The notes under the pieces: generated by a model | Seen by the model: the letters and a program-made list of their open reading frames with translations, nothing else | What the model was told of the DNA's origin: nothing | Database searches by the model: none | Made by a program: the position numbers and the translations under genes | NCBI GenBank assembly: GCA_016717655.1 | Contig: JADKFC010000004.1 | Location: 1-64,000, forward strand | Reading direction: 5' to 3' | Length of the DNA: 64,000 nucleotides | Origin: Saprospiraceae bacterium | Lineage (GTDB): Bacteria > Bacteroidota > Bacteroidia > Chitinophagales > Saprospiraceae | Shown here: positions 1 to 9,679 of the stretch, piece by piece | Numbering within the stretch: the stretch's first letter is position 1 | How the letters are laid out: each line of letters starts with the position of its first letter

Positions 1-971
1 GGTAGAAATACCGTTGCTGAATGTTACAATCTACTGTTGGAAGACTTAAACTTTGCTGAAGCGAATCTTCCTGATACAAGAGCCAGTGCAGCTTTAAAAA
101 TAAGTAGAGCTACTAAAGGTGCTGCCATTGCACTGAAAAACAGAATCTTGTTACACAAAGGAGACTACATGGCGCCATCACTGAAGGAGCTAAATTATTG
201 GATGCCAAAGTTGGCAGCTATGATTTGGAAGCTTCTCCTGAAACTGTTTTTGCCAGCAATAATGGTAATAAGGAGTCCATTTTCTCAATTGAGAATGCAT
301 CTACAGACAACTCAGGTGTTAACGGTGCACTTCCTGTAATGTATTCCATTTCTCCGGGCAGAGCTCTTGTTGCCATTAGTCCTGTGATGTACAACAATCC
401 AGCATGGGTTGCCAGTGATTTGAGGAGATCTCTTTTGGTGAAAGAAGCAGCAAATGGTTTCTTCAGCAATAAGTACCGAAAAATTACAACACAGGATGAC
501 TGGACACCTATCTTAAGACTAGCTGAGATGGCTTTGAACACCGCAGAGGCTTATCCAGAACAGGATACCAACAAAGGACTGGATTTACTGAACAAAGTAA
601 GAAACAGATCGGTTACCGATGCAGCTCTCCAGTTTAATGGAACTTCATTTGCCAATGCAAAAGAACTTACTGCCGCCATCCTGATGGAGCGTAGGATTGA
701 GTTATTGGCTGAAGGCCGAAGATGGGCCGATATCCACAGATTGGGAACTGATGCAGACTTCAACACAGGAGGAGTTCCAGCAAAAGTAGCTTTTGGTAAT
801 ACTACAAAAGCAAGCTGGGGCATTGGTTTGGCTTATGACAATGGAACCTACACAGGTTCACGTACCATCGTTGCTAAACCTTACGATGATTTCAGATTTT
901 TATGGCCAATTCCTCTGGATGAGTTGAATACCAACGAAGTTTTGAAAGCACAGCAGAATCCCGGTTATTAA
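1..971 (+). CDS. SusD/RagB-family outer-membrane nutrient-binding lipoprotein, 3' part, frameshifted
   Basis: C-terminal part of a SusD-like surface glycan/nutrient-binding lipoprotein that would work with a SusC TonB-dependent porin; the 5' end lies outside the window. Frame 1 is open from base 1 and carries the family pattern of leucine-rich helices followed by a KGAAIALKNRILLHKGDY helix. The frame then switches to frame 3 at about 171-175, where GAITEGAKLLDAKVGSYDL continues the same domain; one missing base (GGCGGCC read as GGCGCC) explains it. The C-terminus has the usual ERRIELLAEGRRWADIHR helix and a WPIP...N..L.QNPGY ending, typical of RagB/SusD. The substrate cannot be told. The break is probably a sequencing indel, but a real pseudogene cannot be excluded. 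Confidence 0.88.
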
Positions 972-996
972 TCGGTAATTGTATGAACTTAAAAAG

Positions 997-1027
997 AAGG
1001 GCGGTTATTTCTAACCGCCCTTTTTTA
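997..1027. terminator. Rho-independent terminator after the SusD-like gene
   Basis: An 11-bp perfect stem (997-1007 with 1012-1022, arm AAGGGCGGTTA) with a 4-nt loop is followed by a T run. The mirrored A run on the left means it can also serve the convergent minus-strand gene that ends at 1055. Confidence 0.9.
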
Positions 1028-1054
1028 TTTCCTTATTTAATGATTGATTCTATC

Positions 1055-1480
1055 TTACTCTCTCAAAAAGTTGAGTTTTTTGGCAAGCCCTCCGATGGTA
1101 TCCTGAATGATCAATTGATTGTCATTTACAGAATTGATAATTCTTTTGAGTGTTTGTCCATTATTAAACTTCAACTCCAATGTTAGTAGATCTACATCAA
1201 AGGTGCCATCTTGTAATCCGTCATCACCATTAAATTGATAATACACATTGAAGGGGCCACCCACATCACCAAAGGTTACAGCATTGCCCTGAAGGTTCCC
1301 TAAAATTCTTAAACTGGTATTGCTGCTGGTAATTACAGTTTCCTGTCCTGATTTTAGATCCTGAATAGATTGTAAATTCCAACTGCCAACGATGTTTTGC
1401 TCAGCCAGGTTGTCAATCAACTCACCGCAAGAAGTAAAAACAAGCATAAATGATGATAAAAAAAACATTCTGCTTCTCAT
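1055..1480 (-). CDS. Small lipocalin-like lipoprotein
   Basis: A 141-residue secreted protein. The N-terminus is a lipoprotein signal: two arginines, a hydrophobic stretch and a lipobox-like VFTSC with Cys at about residue 18. After it comes IVGSWNLQSI, the start pattern of the lipocalin-like fold common in Bacteroidota lipoproteins, followed by alternating beta strands. It probably sits on the periplasmic or outer-membrane face. It directly follows the gene ending at 1483 with a 2-nt gap, so the two are probably cotranscribed. The ligand is unknown, and the lipocalin assignment rests on the short GSW motif only. Confidence 0.7.
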   Translation of the reverse strand: MRSRMFFLSSFMLVFTSCGELIDNLAEQNIVGSWNLQSIQDLKSGQETVITSSNTSLRILGNLQGNAVTFGDVGGPFNVYYQFNGDDGLQDGTFDVDLLTLELKFNNGQTLKRIINSVNDNQLIIQDTIGGLAKKLNFLRE

Positions 1481-1482
1481 GA

Positions 1483-2781
1483 TCAGTTTTTGGTATTTTC
1501 ATTGATGGTTTCACCCAAATCTTCAGTAGATTCTTCCTTACTGCTCATTTCCACATGCCTGGATTTCATTTCATGAAAGGCAAGTATTTTTTGCATCTTT
1601 TCAGCTTTTGCAATAAACTCCTTCCCATCATCTTCATCGTGCTCTGATTGTATAATAGCATTTCCTATTTCTATAACCTTGTCGTGCTCGTCCAGATAAT
1701 AGTATATTTGAGCAAGATTATAATAGCAAGCTGCCCTTAACCTTTTTTCATGCTTTTCGTCACTGGTTTTATACTTAGCAGCAACAGTGGCAAAGTAACC
1801 TATAATAGGTTCGAGATCAGCTTTAATCTGATCAATACCCTGATTATACCTCATCTTGCCTAAAATTAATTTCATTGCTTTTGTGGCATTGTCAAACATG
1901 TCAAATTCAGGATGTTTCTCAGAATCCAATCTTTTAAACCTCACAACTTCTTTCACAGGGCGATAGCCATATCGTGGGTTGATGTTATTGTTGATGAGTG
2001 CAATCAAATCATTTTTATATGCAATCCTGTGTTGATTAAATACATTGTATGCATTATCGCTGAATTCTTTGCCTGCCGAAATGCTGCTTGTATATTCTTT
2101 TGTGACATGCTCATAAGATCTGTTTAAAGAAATTTCAAAGCCCACTTTTTTAGCAGTTGGCGCTTCTTTAATATCGCCTTCCTCAGGAACTTCCTCTACT
2201 TTAGTCTCTACATTTTTAAGAAAAGGGTTATTGGCTATTTCTTTTTGTTGCTTTTCTTCTTTTGATTCTTTCTTTTTGTCCTTATCCTTCGATTTCTTTT
2301 CTTGCTCTTTCTTTTCCTTTTCTGCCTGTCTTATTGAAGCTTCTTCCGCTGCAATTTTTGCTGAATAAGAATTTTTTTCGCCGCTGATGTACATTGTACC
2401 TCTATTTGAATTGTGTGCGGTAACCTTGTAATAAGTTGTGCTTGAAATTACTTTTCCATTTTTATCCGTGTTGTCTGACCGGCGACTTGATGTTGAAGGT
2501 GACCCTTTGGTAAAACTGCCTACATCGGCTACTACTTCTATGTGAGCATTTTCATCAACTCTTTTCCACCCGTAAACCCTAATATTGTCTGTAACATCAG
2601 GTCCGGTAAATTCTGGGTCTCCATTGATTTTAAAAGAATAGGTCCTGTTCTCAGCTGCAATTTTGTTGTCTGGCATAACTGCAGTACTGATATCAACCCA
2701 AAAATTGTCAATATCTGCCTTTTGGCTAAATAGGGGCAGGGTGGTTAAAAACAAAACCACACCCAAAATAATTGGTTTCAT
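1483..2781 (-). CDS. Secreted protein with charged linker and TPR-like C-terminus, unknown function
   Basis: 432 residues; I do not recognise a named family. The first ~19 residues form a signal peptide ending near LFSQ. Residues ~20-140 look like a beta-rich domain. About 145-185 is a very Lys/Glu-rich stretch, predicted coiled coil or disordered linker. The C-terminal ~200 residues are helical with a TPR-like segment (AACYYNLAQIYYYLDEHDKVIEI). The ATG at 2781 is followed at once by the signal peptide, so the start is well placed. It is the first gene of a two-gene unit with the lipoprotein downstream. A structural or envelope role is plausible but not shown. Confidence 0.75.
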   Translation of the reverse strand: MKPIILGVVLFLTTLPLFSQKADIDNFWVDISTAVMPDNKIAAENRTYSFKINGDPEFTGPDVTDNIRVYGWKRVDENAHIEVVADVGSFTKGSPSTSSRRSDNTDKNGKVISSTTYYKVTAHNSNRGTMYISGEKNSYSAKIAAEEASIRQAEKEKKEQEKKSKDKDKKKESKEEKQQKEIANNPFLKNVETKVEEVPEEGDIKEAPTAKKVGFEISLNRSYEHVTKEYTSSISAGKEFSDNAYNVFNQHRIAYKNDLIALINNNINPRYGYRPVKEVVRFKRLDSEKHPEFDMFDNATKAMKLILGKMRYNQGIDQIKADLEPIIGYFATVAAKYKTSDEKHEKRLRAACYYNLAQIYYYLDEHDKVIEIGNAIIQSEHDEDDGKEFIAKAEKMQKILAFHEMKSRHVEMSSKEESTEDLGETINENTKN

Positions 2782-2951
2782 TGCGAAAATATTTACGTGC
2801 CGGATTAGTTGGTTTTTCTCAGCACAGGTTTAAAAATTGTTTACCATACAAATTTAGTAACAATTTGCATATTCTTTGTTTAATGCCAGTTTAGTAAAAA
2901 CTATGATTGTTGTCAGTTTTGGATAAAACAACTCTTCTTTTATCGGATTTG

Positions 2952-3626
2952 TTATCGCTGAGGGCCATTGTAAAATACAATAGATATGCCATAACTTGAA
3001 AGTCGTTCGTTTATTGCTGTTCCACTGGAATTGTTTAGCGCCTTGTCGATTGCCCCTATATCAATGGATGATAGAGGATAATTGTAATAGGGCTTTAACG
3101 CAAAGGCATTTCTCCGGGTTTTTGCCTGAAGAATTAAACAAAATCTGACATTATAATAACTTTCGCTATAGACAGACAGTTTGCTCTTTGCCCCTGGATA
3201 ATCTCGTAAATAGTTGGTCTTTACATTACCCAACTGCACTCCAAATCCAAAAATTCGGTAATATTTTTCCAGGCCAATAGCCCATACCCGCTGGCTGATG
3301 CGCCATTCATCATTGGTAATGGTACCTGAAATATTCCTTGCACTTGCATTGTCTGTGGTGAAAAGACTGGTAAACCCACCATCAATTGCAGTGCGGTTAC
3401 TAATCATCATCCTGGCTCCTAATTCCAGTCCATGCATAAAATGAAATGCCTCAAACGGTTGGTTGAGATCAGTGGTGTTTTTGTTGAAGCTGGCAAACAA
3501 CTTATTGGTTTCCTTGTACTCTGTATATTGGGCATTATAGCCTACCTTGACATTTAACTGGGATTTAACCTCCGCCAAAACGGTTAGTACAATCAAGAAG
3601 GCAAAAAGATGTTTATTAATTACCAT
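2952..3626 (-). CDS. Putative outer-membrane beta-barrel protein
   Basis: 224 residues with a signal peptide (hydrophobic core FAFLIVLTVLA, cleavage near VKSQ). The rest alternates aromatic and polar residues and is rich in Tyr, Asn and Gly, as in small Bacteroidota outer-membrane barrels. It ends in a beta-strand-like segment (GISIVFYNG) with two further residues. No enzyme motif is visible. The ATG at 3626 lies 2 nt from the stop of the sugar isomerase-like gene, so they are probably in one transcript. Family assignment is by general composition only. Confidence 0.65.
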   Translation of the reverse strand: MVINKHLFAFLIVLTVLAEVKSQLNVKVGYNAQYTEYKETNKLFASFNKNTTDLNQPFEAFHFMHGLELGARMMISNRTAIDGGFTSLFTTDNASARNISGTITNDEWRISQRVWAIGLEKYYRIFGFGVQLGNVKTNYLRDYPGAKSKLSVYSESYYNVRFCLILQAKTRRNAFALKPYYNYPLSSIDIGAIDKALNNSSGTAINERLSSYGISIVFYNGPQR

Positions 3627-3628
3627 GT

Positions 3629-4684
3629 TCAGGACAGTCCTAAAAGAGATTTTAAATAGTTTTCATCTGTTCCTCCTCCGGCAAAATCATCAAATGCTTT
3701 TTCAGTAACCTGGATGATATGGCTGTCAATAAATGGTGCTCCTTCAGCTGCACCCTGTTGTGGTGATTTAATACAACATTCCCATTCCAGCACAGCCCAG
3801 CCATCATAACCATATTGTGATAACTTGCTAAATATGGCCCCAAAATCTACCTGGCCATCACCCGGAGATCTGAATCTGCCTGCCCTATTGATCCAGGATT
3901 GAAATCCACCATATACCCCACTTTTGCCTGTAGGGTTAAATTCTGCGTCTTTGACGTGAAACATTTTAATGCGATCGTGGTAAAAATCGATGTATTGTAA
4001 ATAATCCAATTGCTGCAAAACAAAGTGGCTGGGATCGTATAACAAACATGCTCTGGCGTGGTGGTTTACCTTGTCCAAAAACATTTCATAACTAATTCCA
4101 TCGTGCAAATCTTCACCGGGATGCACTTCATAACAGACATCAACTCCGCATTCATCAAAGTGATTCAACAAAGGTAGCCACCTCTTTGCCAATTCTTCAA
4201 AACCCAATTCCACCAGTCCATCGGGTCTCTGTGGCCAGGGGTACATCATGGGCCACAACAAAGCTCCACTGAAAGTAGCATGAGCTTTCAAACCCATTCT
4301 TTGGCTGGCCGTTCCTGCCATTTTCACCTGGTTTTTGGCCCACTCGGTTCTAGCCTCCGGATTGCCGTGTACAGCTTTGGGAGCAAAACCATCAAACATG
4401 CTGTTGTAGGCAGGATGCACTGCCACCAACTGACCCTGAAGGTGAGTACTTAGCTCAGAAACTTCTAATCCATAAGAACGGACAAGACCCAGTATCTCAT
4501 CACAATAATCCTGTGAAGATGCTGCTTTTTCCAAATCAATACACCTGCTGTCCCATGTTGGAATCTGGATGCCCTTGTAACCCAGATCAGCCACCCATTC
4601 ACAAATGTTGGACAATGAATTAAATGGAGCTTCATCACCCATAAATTGAGCTAAAAATATGGCAGGTCCCTTGACGGTCTTCAT
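3629..4684 (-). CDS. Sugar phosphate isomerase/epimerase-like TIM-barrel protein
   Basis: 351 residues from the ATG at 4684. I chose this over the upstream in-frame ATG at 4720, which would overlap the preceding gene. The protein has the xylose isomerase-like (IolE/IolI) layout: metal-site candidates appear in order as Glu in CYEVHPGED, Asp/His in LYDPSHFVL, His in MFHVKDAEF and Glu in VLEWECC. Such proteins bind a divalent metal and isomerise or epimerise sugars, inositol derivatives or keto-sugars in the cytoplasm. A sugar dehydrogenase lies two genes upstream, which fits carbohydrate use. The substrate is unknown. Confidence 0.88.
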   Translation of the reverse strand: MKTVKGPAIFLAQFMGDEAPFNSLSNICEWVADLGYKGIQIPTWDSRCIDLEKAASSQDYCDEILGLVRSYGLEVSELSTHLQGQLVAVHPAYNSMFDGFAPKAVHGNPEARTEWAKNQVKMAGTASQRMGLKAHATFSGALLWPMMYPWPQRPDGLVELGFEELAKRWLPLLNHFDECGVDVCYEVHPGEDLHDGISYEMFLDKVNHHARACLLYDPSHFVLQQLDYLQYIDFYHDRIKMFHVKDAEFNPTGKSGVYGGFQSWINRAGRFRSPGDGQVDFGAIFSKLSQYGYDGWAVLEWECCIKSPQQGAAEGAPFIDSHIIQVTEKAFDDFAGGGTDENYLKSLLGLS

Positions 4685-4692
4685 AATTAAAT

Positions 4693-5439
4693 TTATTTTC
4701 TGGTCGCTTCCAGGGTACAAGTATCTTCGATAGGCAGGATGCCAATCTGAATTTTTAAAGAAATACTACCCGTTAGTTTATTGGGATCATCACCACTGAT
4801 AAGCTCGCCACTATTGGAAATAGTTACCGTTGTGGGAGATCCGTTGATGGGAATGGTCAGGGTTTGTTCTGCACTCTTATAAGTAAGTTTTTTACCATCA
4901 ATGGTTCCAATAGGTGATTCCAATCCCGGAATTTGAAGACCCAATGATAATTTTACTTTATTGGTTTCACCCGGAATCTCTTCAATCAGTATATCAAGTT
5001 GTTGATTGGCTATAAATTGCTGAAGTAAGGCATTGTTGCAGGTAAGTTTTCCGGTATAGTTGCCAATGAACAGATCATTGGCATATTTACAACTACCATC
5101 CGGGGTATTGGCAAGCGCATTGTAATTGATGGCTTTAGGGTCTGTACATCCTTTGATGATACAACTGCCATTGTCAACATTGGCCTGTGGGTCGTAATTT
5201 TCTGATAGGGGGTTGGTGCATCCTTTTATAATACAAAAGCCATCGTCGGTGGTAGCATCGGGATTATAATTTTCAGCCTTCGGGTTGGTACACCCTTTAA
5301 TCACACAATCTCCTGCTATGTTAGCATCCGGATCGTAATTTTCAGCTTTTGGATTGGTACAGCCCACAACATCCTTTTTACAGGACTCGTTGAACAATAC
5401 GCTTAGAATAACCAGCAATAACCACAGAAATTTTTTCAT
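4693..5439 (-). CDS. Lipoprotein with four tandem GCTNP..NYDP.A repeats
   Basis: 248 residues from the ATG at 5439. An upstream in-frame ATG at 5460 exists, but the signal peptide MKKFLWLLLVILSV starts at 5439. A Cys in FNESC is the likely lipidation site; the lipobox is atypical but Bacteroidota are permissive. Four tandem repeats of about 26 residues follow (GCTNPKAENYDPDANI... and variants), each beginning and ending with Cys and rich in Asp/Asn. This repeat is common in secreted Bacteroidota proteins; calcium binding or disulfide cross-linking is plausible but unproven. The C-terminal ~130 residues form a beta-rich domain with no recognised motif. It lies 8 nt upstream of the TIM-barrel gene. 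Confidence 0.78.
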   Translation of the reverse strand: MKKFLWLLLVILSVLFNESCKKDVVGCTNPKAENYDPDANIAGDCVIKGCTNPKAENYNPDATTDDGFCIIKGCTNPLSENYDPQANVDNGSCIIKGCTDPKAINYNALANTPDGSCKYANDLFIGNYTGKLTCNNALLQQFIANQQLDILIEEIPGETNKVKLSLGLQIPGLESPIGTIDGKKLTYKSAEQTLTIPINGSPTTVTISNSGELISGDDPNKLTGSISLKIQIGILPIEDTCTLEATRK

Positions 5440-5569
5440 TGTCTTTACTATTTGGTACAAATATAGTCAACTATAGGTAATATGGTAACACCCCTACATC
5501 GGGTTTAACAGCCCCTAAGACACGTAGACGAATCAATTGTTGGCAGTGTTCTAACGAAATACTGTCTTT

Positions 5570-6964
5570 TTACCAAAGGGGTCTGAGCCTAACAACCCTG
5601 CCCGGATTTTCAAGGCCTAGGTAAATAAAACCATCATTACCCTCTTCTATACTCCGCATTCTGCCTATGTCTTCAAATAACTTTTCCTGGTCTACCACCT
5701 TTCCTGCTTTCACTATACACCTATTGAGCTAGCTAAAACTGAGAGATGGAACCAAAAAGTTACCCTTCCAGGGATAATACATATCTGAGGTCACAAAACT
5801 GCCGTCACAGGGGGCAATGGAAGGAATCCAAACTACTTCCGGGTTAGTTATGCCTTCTTTTGTTTTGTCTTGGGTAATGGTGGAACCGTCGTAATTGATG
5901 CCATAACAGGTAATTGGCCAGCCATAGTTATTTCCTGCTGCTAAAATATTGACCTCATCACCGCCGCGGGGTCCGTGCTCATTGACCCACATTTTTCCCG
6001 TAGATTCTTCAAAGGCGATGCCCTGGGGATTTCTGTGACCGTAGGTGAATATGCTTTTTCTAGCCCTTGGTGTTTGATAAAAATGGTTGTCTTCAGGTAT
6101 GGAGCCATCTTCTTTAAGTCTGTGAATTTTTCCACAATCACTTTCCAGGTTTTGTGGGTTTTCATTTTCTCTGCCTCTGTCGCCAACACTGATATATAAA
6201 TAACCCTGCTTATCAAAAGCCATCCTGCTCCCATAGTGGTGGTTGGTAGGAAAATAGGGTTGGGCTTCAAAAATTTCTACCACATTTTCAAGTCGACCCT
6301 TTTCTAAAGTGGCCTTTATTACTGCTGTAGTTGACCAGTTTTTGCCATCAACCACCACTGGTTTTGAATAACTGATGTACAATTGATGGTTCTTTTCAAA
6401 TTCTGGATGAAGACAGATATCCAGCAGTCCACCCTGGCCCTTTGAATGGACAACCGGCACACCGTTAATGGAAGAAGAGGAGCCATTCTGTTGCCAAATA
6501 AACAATTCACCATCTCTGTCAGAAATCAACAGGGATGAATCCGGCAGTGATTCAATGTCCCATGGCACCTGAGCCCCTGTAAAAATCGTTTCTGTGGCAA
6601 TGCGCATTTCCCGGGTAGAGTACAAATCTACTTCTTTCGATATTTCTTGCGGTAGCTTGCTTTGGGTCAGGATATAAGCTGCCAGCTCTTCGCTTTGTTT
6701 TTGATCTATAGTCTTTTCAAAAGCAGGCATGCCCTTGTCTGCAATCCCTTTTTGTACTACGGCTGTAATGGCCTTTTCTGTTTGTCCCATAGTCCAGGTT
6801 CTGGACTTAAAAGACTCCAGCTTTCTGCCATGGCAAGATCCGCAATATTTGGCATAGAGGGCTTCAGGTTCAGGGTTGTTGATTGGGTCATTAGCCACCA
6901 ACACTGAGGTGAGGCTCACCAACAAAAAGCATAAAAAGAACGGTAAGTGTGTTTTTGTCATCAT
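5570..6964 (-). CDS. Cytochrome c / PQQ-dependent aldose sugar dehydrogenase, interrupted by an in-frame TAG
   Basis: A periplasmic soluble quinoprotein: signal peptide, an N-terminal cytochrome c domain (heme motif CGSCH at about residue 41, Met ligand probably in the KGMPAFE region) and a glucose/sorbosone dehydrogenase beta-propeller (WDIESLPDSSLLISDRDGEL; GHRNPQGIAFE; NEHGPRGGDEVN; GNNYGWP). It would oxidise an aldose and pass electrons to the fused heme. The frame stops at a TAG (5729-5731). The same frame continues for another 52 codons to TAA at 5570 with perfect family sequence (KLFEDIGRMRSIEEGNDGFIYL), so the stop removes only the last propeller blade. The start ATG overlaps the manC stop by 4 nt (ATGA). 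Confidence 0.85.
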
Positions 6965-8037
6965 TTTTTGTTTTCTCCTAATTTAGGAATGGCATTTTTT
7001 ATTTCTTGCTCCTTATCAATAGGATAAATCAACAATGCATCTTGCTCGTCTACTACAACAAATCCTTTCAGACCTCGGATAATTACTTGTTTTTGAACCG
7101 GCGTTCTTAGAAGGCAGTTTTCAACATCTTCCAAATAATGGCTACCCTTCAATTGCTCTACATTTCCAGATGTCCCCTTGTCCTGGTAATCATACAAGCT
7201 GCCCCAGGTACCCAAATCACTCCAACCAATATCTGCTGGTAAGGTATATACATTGTCTGCTTTTTCCAGCACAGCAAAATCAATAGAGATGTTTTTGGTT
7301 GATGGATAAGCCATGTCAATAAAGGCTTGCTCACCGGGGGTATTGTAAACGCCAGGCTGTGCATCCAGTATTTCCAGGATACCCGGTTCGTGACTGGCAA
7401 AGGCCTGCAACAAAGTGGTTGTACTCCAGATAAATATGCCAGCATTCCATAGATATTCTCCGGAGGCAAGGTAGGCTTCTGCCTTCTCGGTATTGGGCTT
7501 TTCAACAAATGCTTTTACCTTGTACGGCAGGTCCCCTTCATTCGACATGCGGATGTAACCATAACCTGTATCCGGCCTGGTAGGTGAGATTCCAAGAGTA
7601 ACTATGGCTTCTTGTTTACGCGCATAGTCCATTGACCTATTCATCAGGGATGCAAATTCTTCTTCTTTCAGAATTATGTGATCTGAGGGTAGTACGGCAA
7701 AAACAGCATTGCCTTCCATTGCCCTGATTCTTAGACAGGCATAAGCAAGACATGGTGCTGTATTGTTTCTGGATGGTTCTAGTAAAATGTTGTTTTCATC
7801 CATTTCAGGAATTTCATTCTTTACCAAGCCAAAATACCTGCTATTGGTAATTACGATGATATTTTCATTTTTCACAAATTTCAGGCATCGTTCGTAGGTC
7901 ATCCTGAGCAGAGATTTTCCAACTCCTAAAATGTCCAGAAATTGCTTGGGTCTTTCTTCTGTACTGGACGGCCAAAATCTAGAACCTACTCCACCCGCCA
8001 TAATGACTACGTAACCGGGTATATGATTCACTTCCAT
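6961..8037 (-). CDS. manC: Mannose-1-phosphate guanylyltransferase
   Basis: 358 residues. It makes GDP-mannose from mannose-1-phosphate and GTP for surface polysaccharides. The N-terminus carries the nucleotidyltransferase signature MAGGVGSRFWPSS...RPKQF, with the pyrophosphorylase Arg and Lys. FAVLPSDHII, the VEKPN motif and GEYLWNAGIFIW are all standard for this family. It is shorter than ManC/AlgA fusions and lacks the C-terminal phosphomannose isomerase domain. The ATG at 8037 overlaps the 3' end of the thioesterase gene, and its stop overlaps the sugar dehydrogenase start, so translation is probably coupled through the block. Confidence 0.93.
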   Translation of the reverse strand: MEVNHIPGYVVIMAGGVGSRFWPSSTEERPKQFLDILGVGKSLLRMTYERCLKFVKNENIIVITNSRYFGLVKNEIPEMDENNILLEPSRNNTAPCLAYACLRIRAMEGNAVFAVLPSDHIILKEEEFASLMNRSMDYARKQEAIVTLGISPTRPDTGYGYIRMSNEGDLPYKVKAFVEKPNTEKAEAYLASGEYLWNAGIFIWSTTTLLQAFASHEPGILEILDAQPGVYNTPGEQAFIDMAYPSTKNISIDFAVLEKADNVYTLPADIGWSDLGTWGSLYDYQDKGTSGNVEQLKGSHYLEDVENCLLRTPVQKQVIIRGLKGFVVVDEQDALLIYPIDKEQEIKNAIPKLGENKK

Positions 8038-8438
8038 GTCTCTTCTTTTTTATAGATGGTACCCTTAAACCAGGCAACCAATTCTTCCTTTTGGTTATAA
8101 ATTTTTACTTCGTATTGTCCTGTTTTCCTTCCGGTTGCCACTTCATTGGCTTCTGCTCTCAACTCATCTCCCGGCCTTACGGCTTTGACATGAGAAATAG
8201 ATGTTTCTATGGAAACCGAGTGCTGGCCATGTCCATTGCTGGCAAAAGCAAGGGCACTGTCGGCAAGTGAATAACAAATACCCCCATGCGCTATTCCGAA
8301 GCCATTGGTCATTTCGGGTCTGATTTTCATTTTTAAAACACAAGATCCGGGTGCTGCCATTTCCACTTCTATGCCCAGCCATTGACTAAAGGCATCGTTG
8401 GCATACATGCGTTCTTTAACTATTGTATTGGCATCCAT
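8028..8438 (-). CDS. PaaI-type hotdog-fold thioesterase
   Basis: 136 residues with the hotdog thioesterase signature GIAHGGICYSLADSALAFASN, where the HGG and the following Asp are the catalytic region of PaaI-like enzymes. The length and C-terminal strands (VEIYNQKEELVAWFKGTIYK-like) match the family. It would hydrolyse an acyl-CoA, perhaps a hydroxylated phenylacetyl-CoA. It lies 2 nt after the 3-hydroxyacyl-CoA dehydrogenase gene, and this pairing resembles paaI next to paaH, but no other paa gene is in view. The real substrate is therefore open. Confidence 0.88.
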   Translation of the reverse strand: MDANTIVKERMYANDAFSQWLGIEVEMAAPGSCVLKMKIRPEMTNGFGIAHGGICYSLADSALAFASNGHGQHSVSIETSISHVKAVRPGDELRAEANEVATGRKTGQYEVKIYNQKEELVAWFKGTIYKKEETWK

Positions 8439-8440
8439 GA

Positions 8441-9589
8441 TTACAATATAGAAAGTCTGTCTCTTAAATAGGGTGATACCCGGTACCTCGATTCATGGTA
8501 GCGATCGTACAAGCCATCCAACTGATAGACTACCTCGTCGTAACCTAGCTCTTCAGCCCATTGCAGCAGCCCTTTTGGATAATTGGTTCCAAATTTCATG
8601 GCCAATTCCACATCCTGTTCCGAACAGATGCCGGTCTGCACTGTGTCTGCTGCTTCGTTGATCAGCATGACCAAGATGCGTTTAAATATATAAGCAAGCA
8701 GTGTATCATCTTCTTCTGTAGGCTCCCATTTTTCTGTGGGTGCATCATAGTTATAAAAACCCTTACCACTCTTTTTGCCCAGGTAGCCGGCCTCCACCAG
8801 TTTTTGTTGAGAAAATGAAGGTTTATATCTGTCGTCAAACCAAAACGATTTCCATACGGATTGGGTAACGGCAAAATTGACGTCGTGACCAATGAAGTCC
8901 ATCAACGCAAAGGGACCCATTTTAAAACCCTGAGAGGTCATAGCATAATCGATCTGTTCCTTACTGGCCACCCCTTCTTCCATCATCCTGATGGCCTCAC
9001 TGTAAAAAGGTCTGGCTACCTTGTTGACAATAAATCCGGGACTATCTTTTGCCCTTACCACAATTTTGTCCCAGGCCTCCACCTGACGTATGGTTTGACC
9101 AATCAGCGCTTCATCGCTTTGAATAGCTGGCACCACCTCCACCAACTTCATCACCGGGGCTGGATTGAAAAAGTGAATGCCCATAAATCGCTCCGGCCTT
9201 TGTAACTTGGCTGCCATGGCGGTTATGGATAAAGATGAGGTATTGGACGCCAAAACGGTATTTTCACCGCAGATCACTTCCAGTTGCTGAAATATTTTTG
9301 TTTTCACATCCAGGTCCTCCACAATGGCTTCGATGACCATTTCTCTGTCTGAAAAAGCAGAAAGTTCGCTGACAAATGATATTCGTCCAAAAATGGCATT
9401 CAATTGGGATGCATCTATTTTCCCTTTTTCCAAAAGCTTGCCGAGTTGCTCACTCAGTCGGGATTTTGCTTTGTCAAGGGCGTCCTGATTGACATCAGCC
9501 AATATTACATCCGTTCCTGAAACAGCCGCCAACTGGGCAATGCCACTTCCCATGGCACCTGCTCCAATCACACCGAGCTTTGATAACAT
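8441..9589 (-). CDS. 3-hydroxyacyl-CoA dehydrogenase
   Basis: 382 residues. The NAD-binding Rossmann motif GVIGAGAMGSGIAQ is at residues ~6-19. VLASNTSSLSIT and GIHFFNPAPVMKLVE carry the catalytic Ser/His region, followed by SPGFIVNKVARPFYSEA. After the standard ~285-residue core there is a second shorter 3HCDH C-terminal domain (LINEAADTVQTGICSEQDVELAM), as in PaaH-like enzymes. The reaction is NAD-dependent oxidation of a (3S)-3-hydroxyacyl-CoA. It is the first gene of the minus-strand block that continues with the thioesterase. Confidence 0.93.
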   Translation of the reverse strand: MLSKLGVIGAGAMGSGIAQLAAVSGTDVILADVNQDALDKAKSRLSEQLGKLLEKGKIDASQLNAIFGRISFVSELSAFSDREMVIEAIVEDLDVKTKIFQQLEVICGENTVLASNTSSLSITAMAAKLQRPERFMGIHFFNPAPVMKLVEVVPAIQSDEALIGQTIRQVEAWDKIVVRAKDSPGFIVNKVARPFYSEAIRMMEEGVASKEQIDYAMTSQGFKMGPFALMDFIGHDVNFAVTQSVWKSFWFDDRYKPSFSQQKLVEAGYLGKKSGKGFYNYDAPTEKWEPTEEDDTLLAYIFKRILVMLINEAADTVQTGICSEQDVELAMKFGTNYPKGLLQWAEELGYDEVVYQLDGLYDRYHESRYRVSPYLRDRLSIL

Positions 9590-9679
9590 TTATTCCTTAA
9601 TTTTGGGCTAAGATAAGCATTTGTAGGCGTTAGCCTAAAACGATTGCCATTACAAACAACTCTTAACAATTTTATAGCA

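Noticed and set aside
8438..8441. Full phenylacetate degradation cluster
   Set aside because: Only a thioesterase and a hydroxyacyl-CoA dehydrogenase are present; no paaABCDE, paaK or paaZ-like gene in the window.
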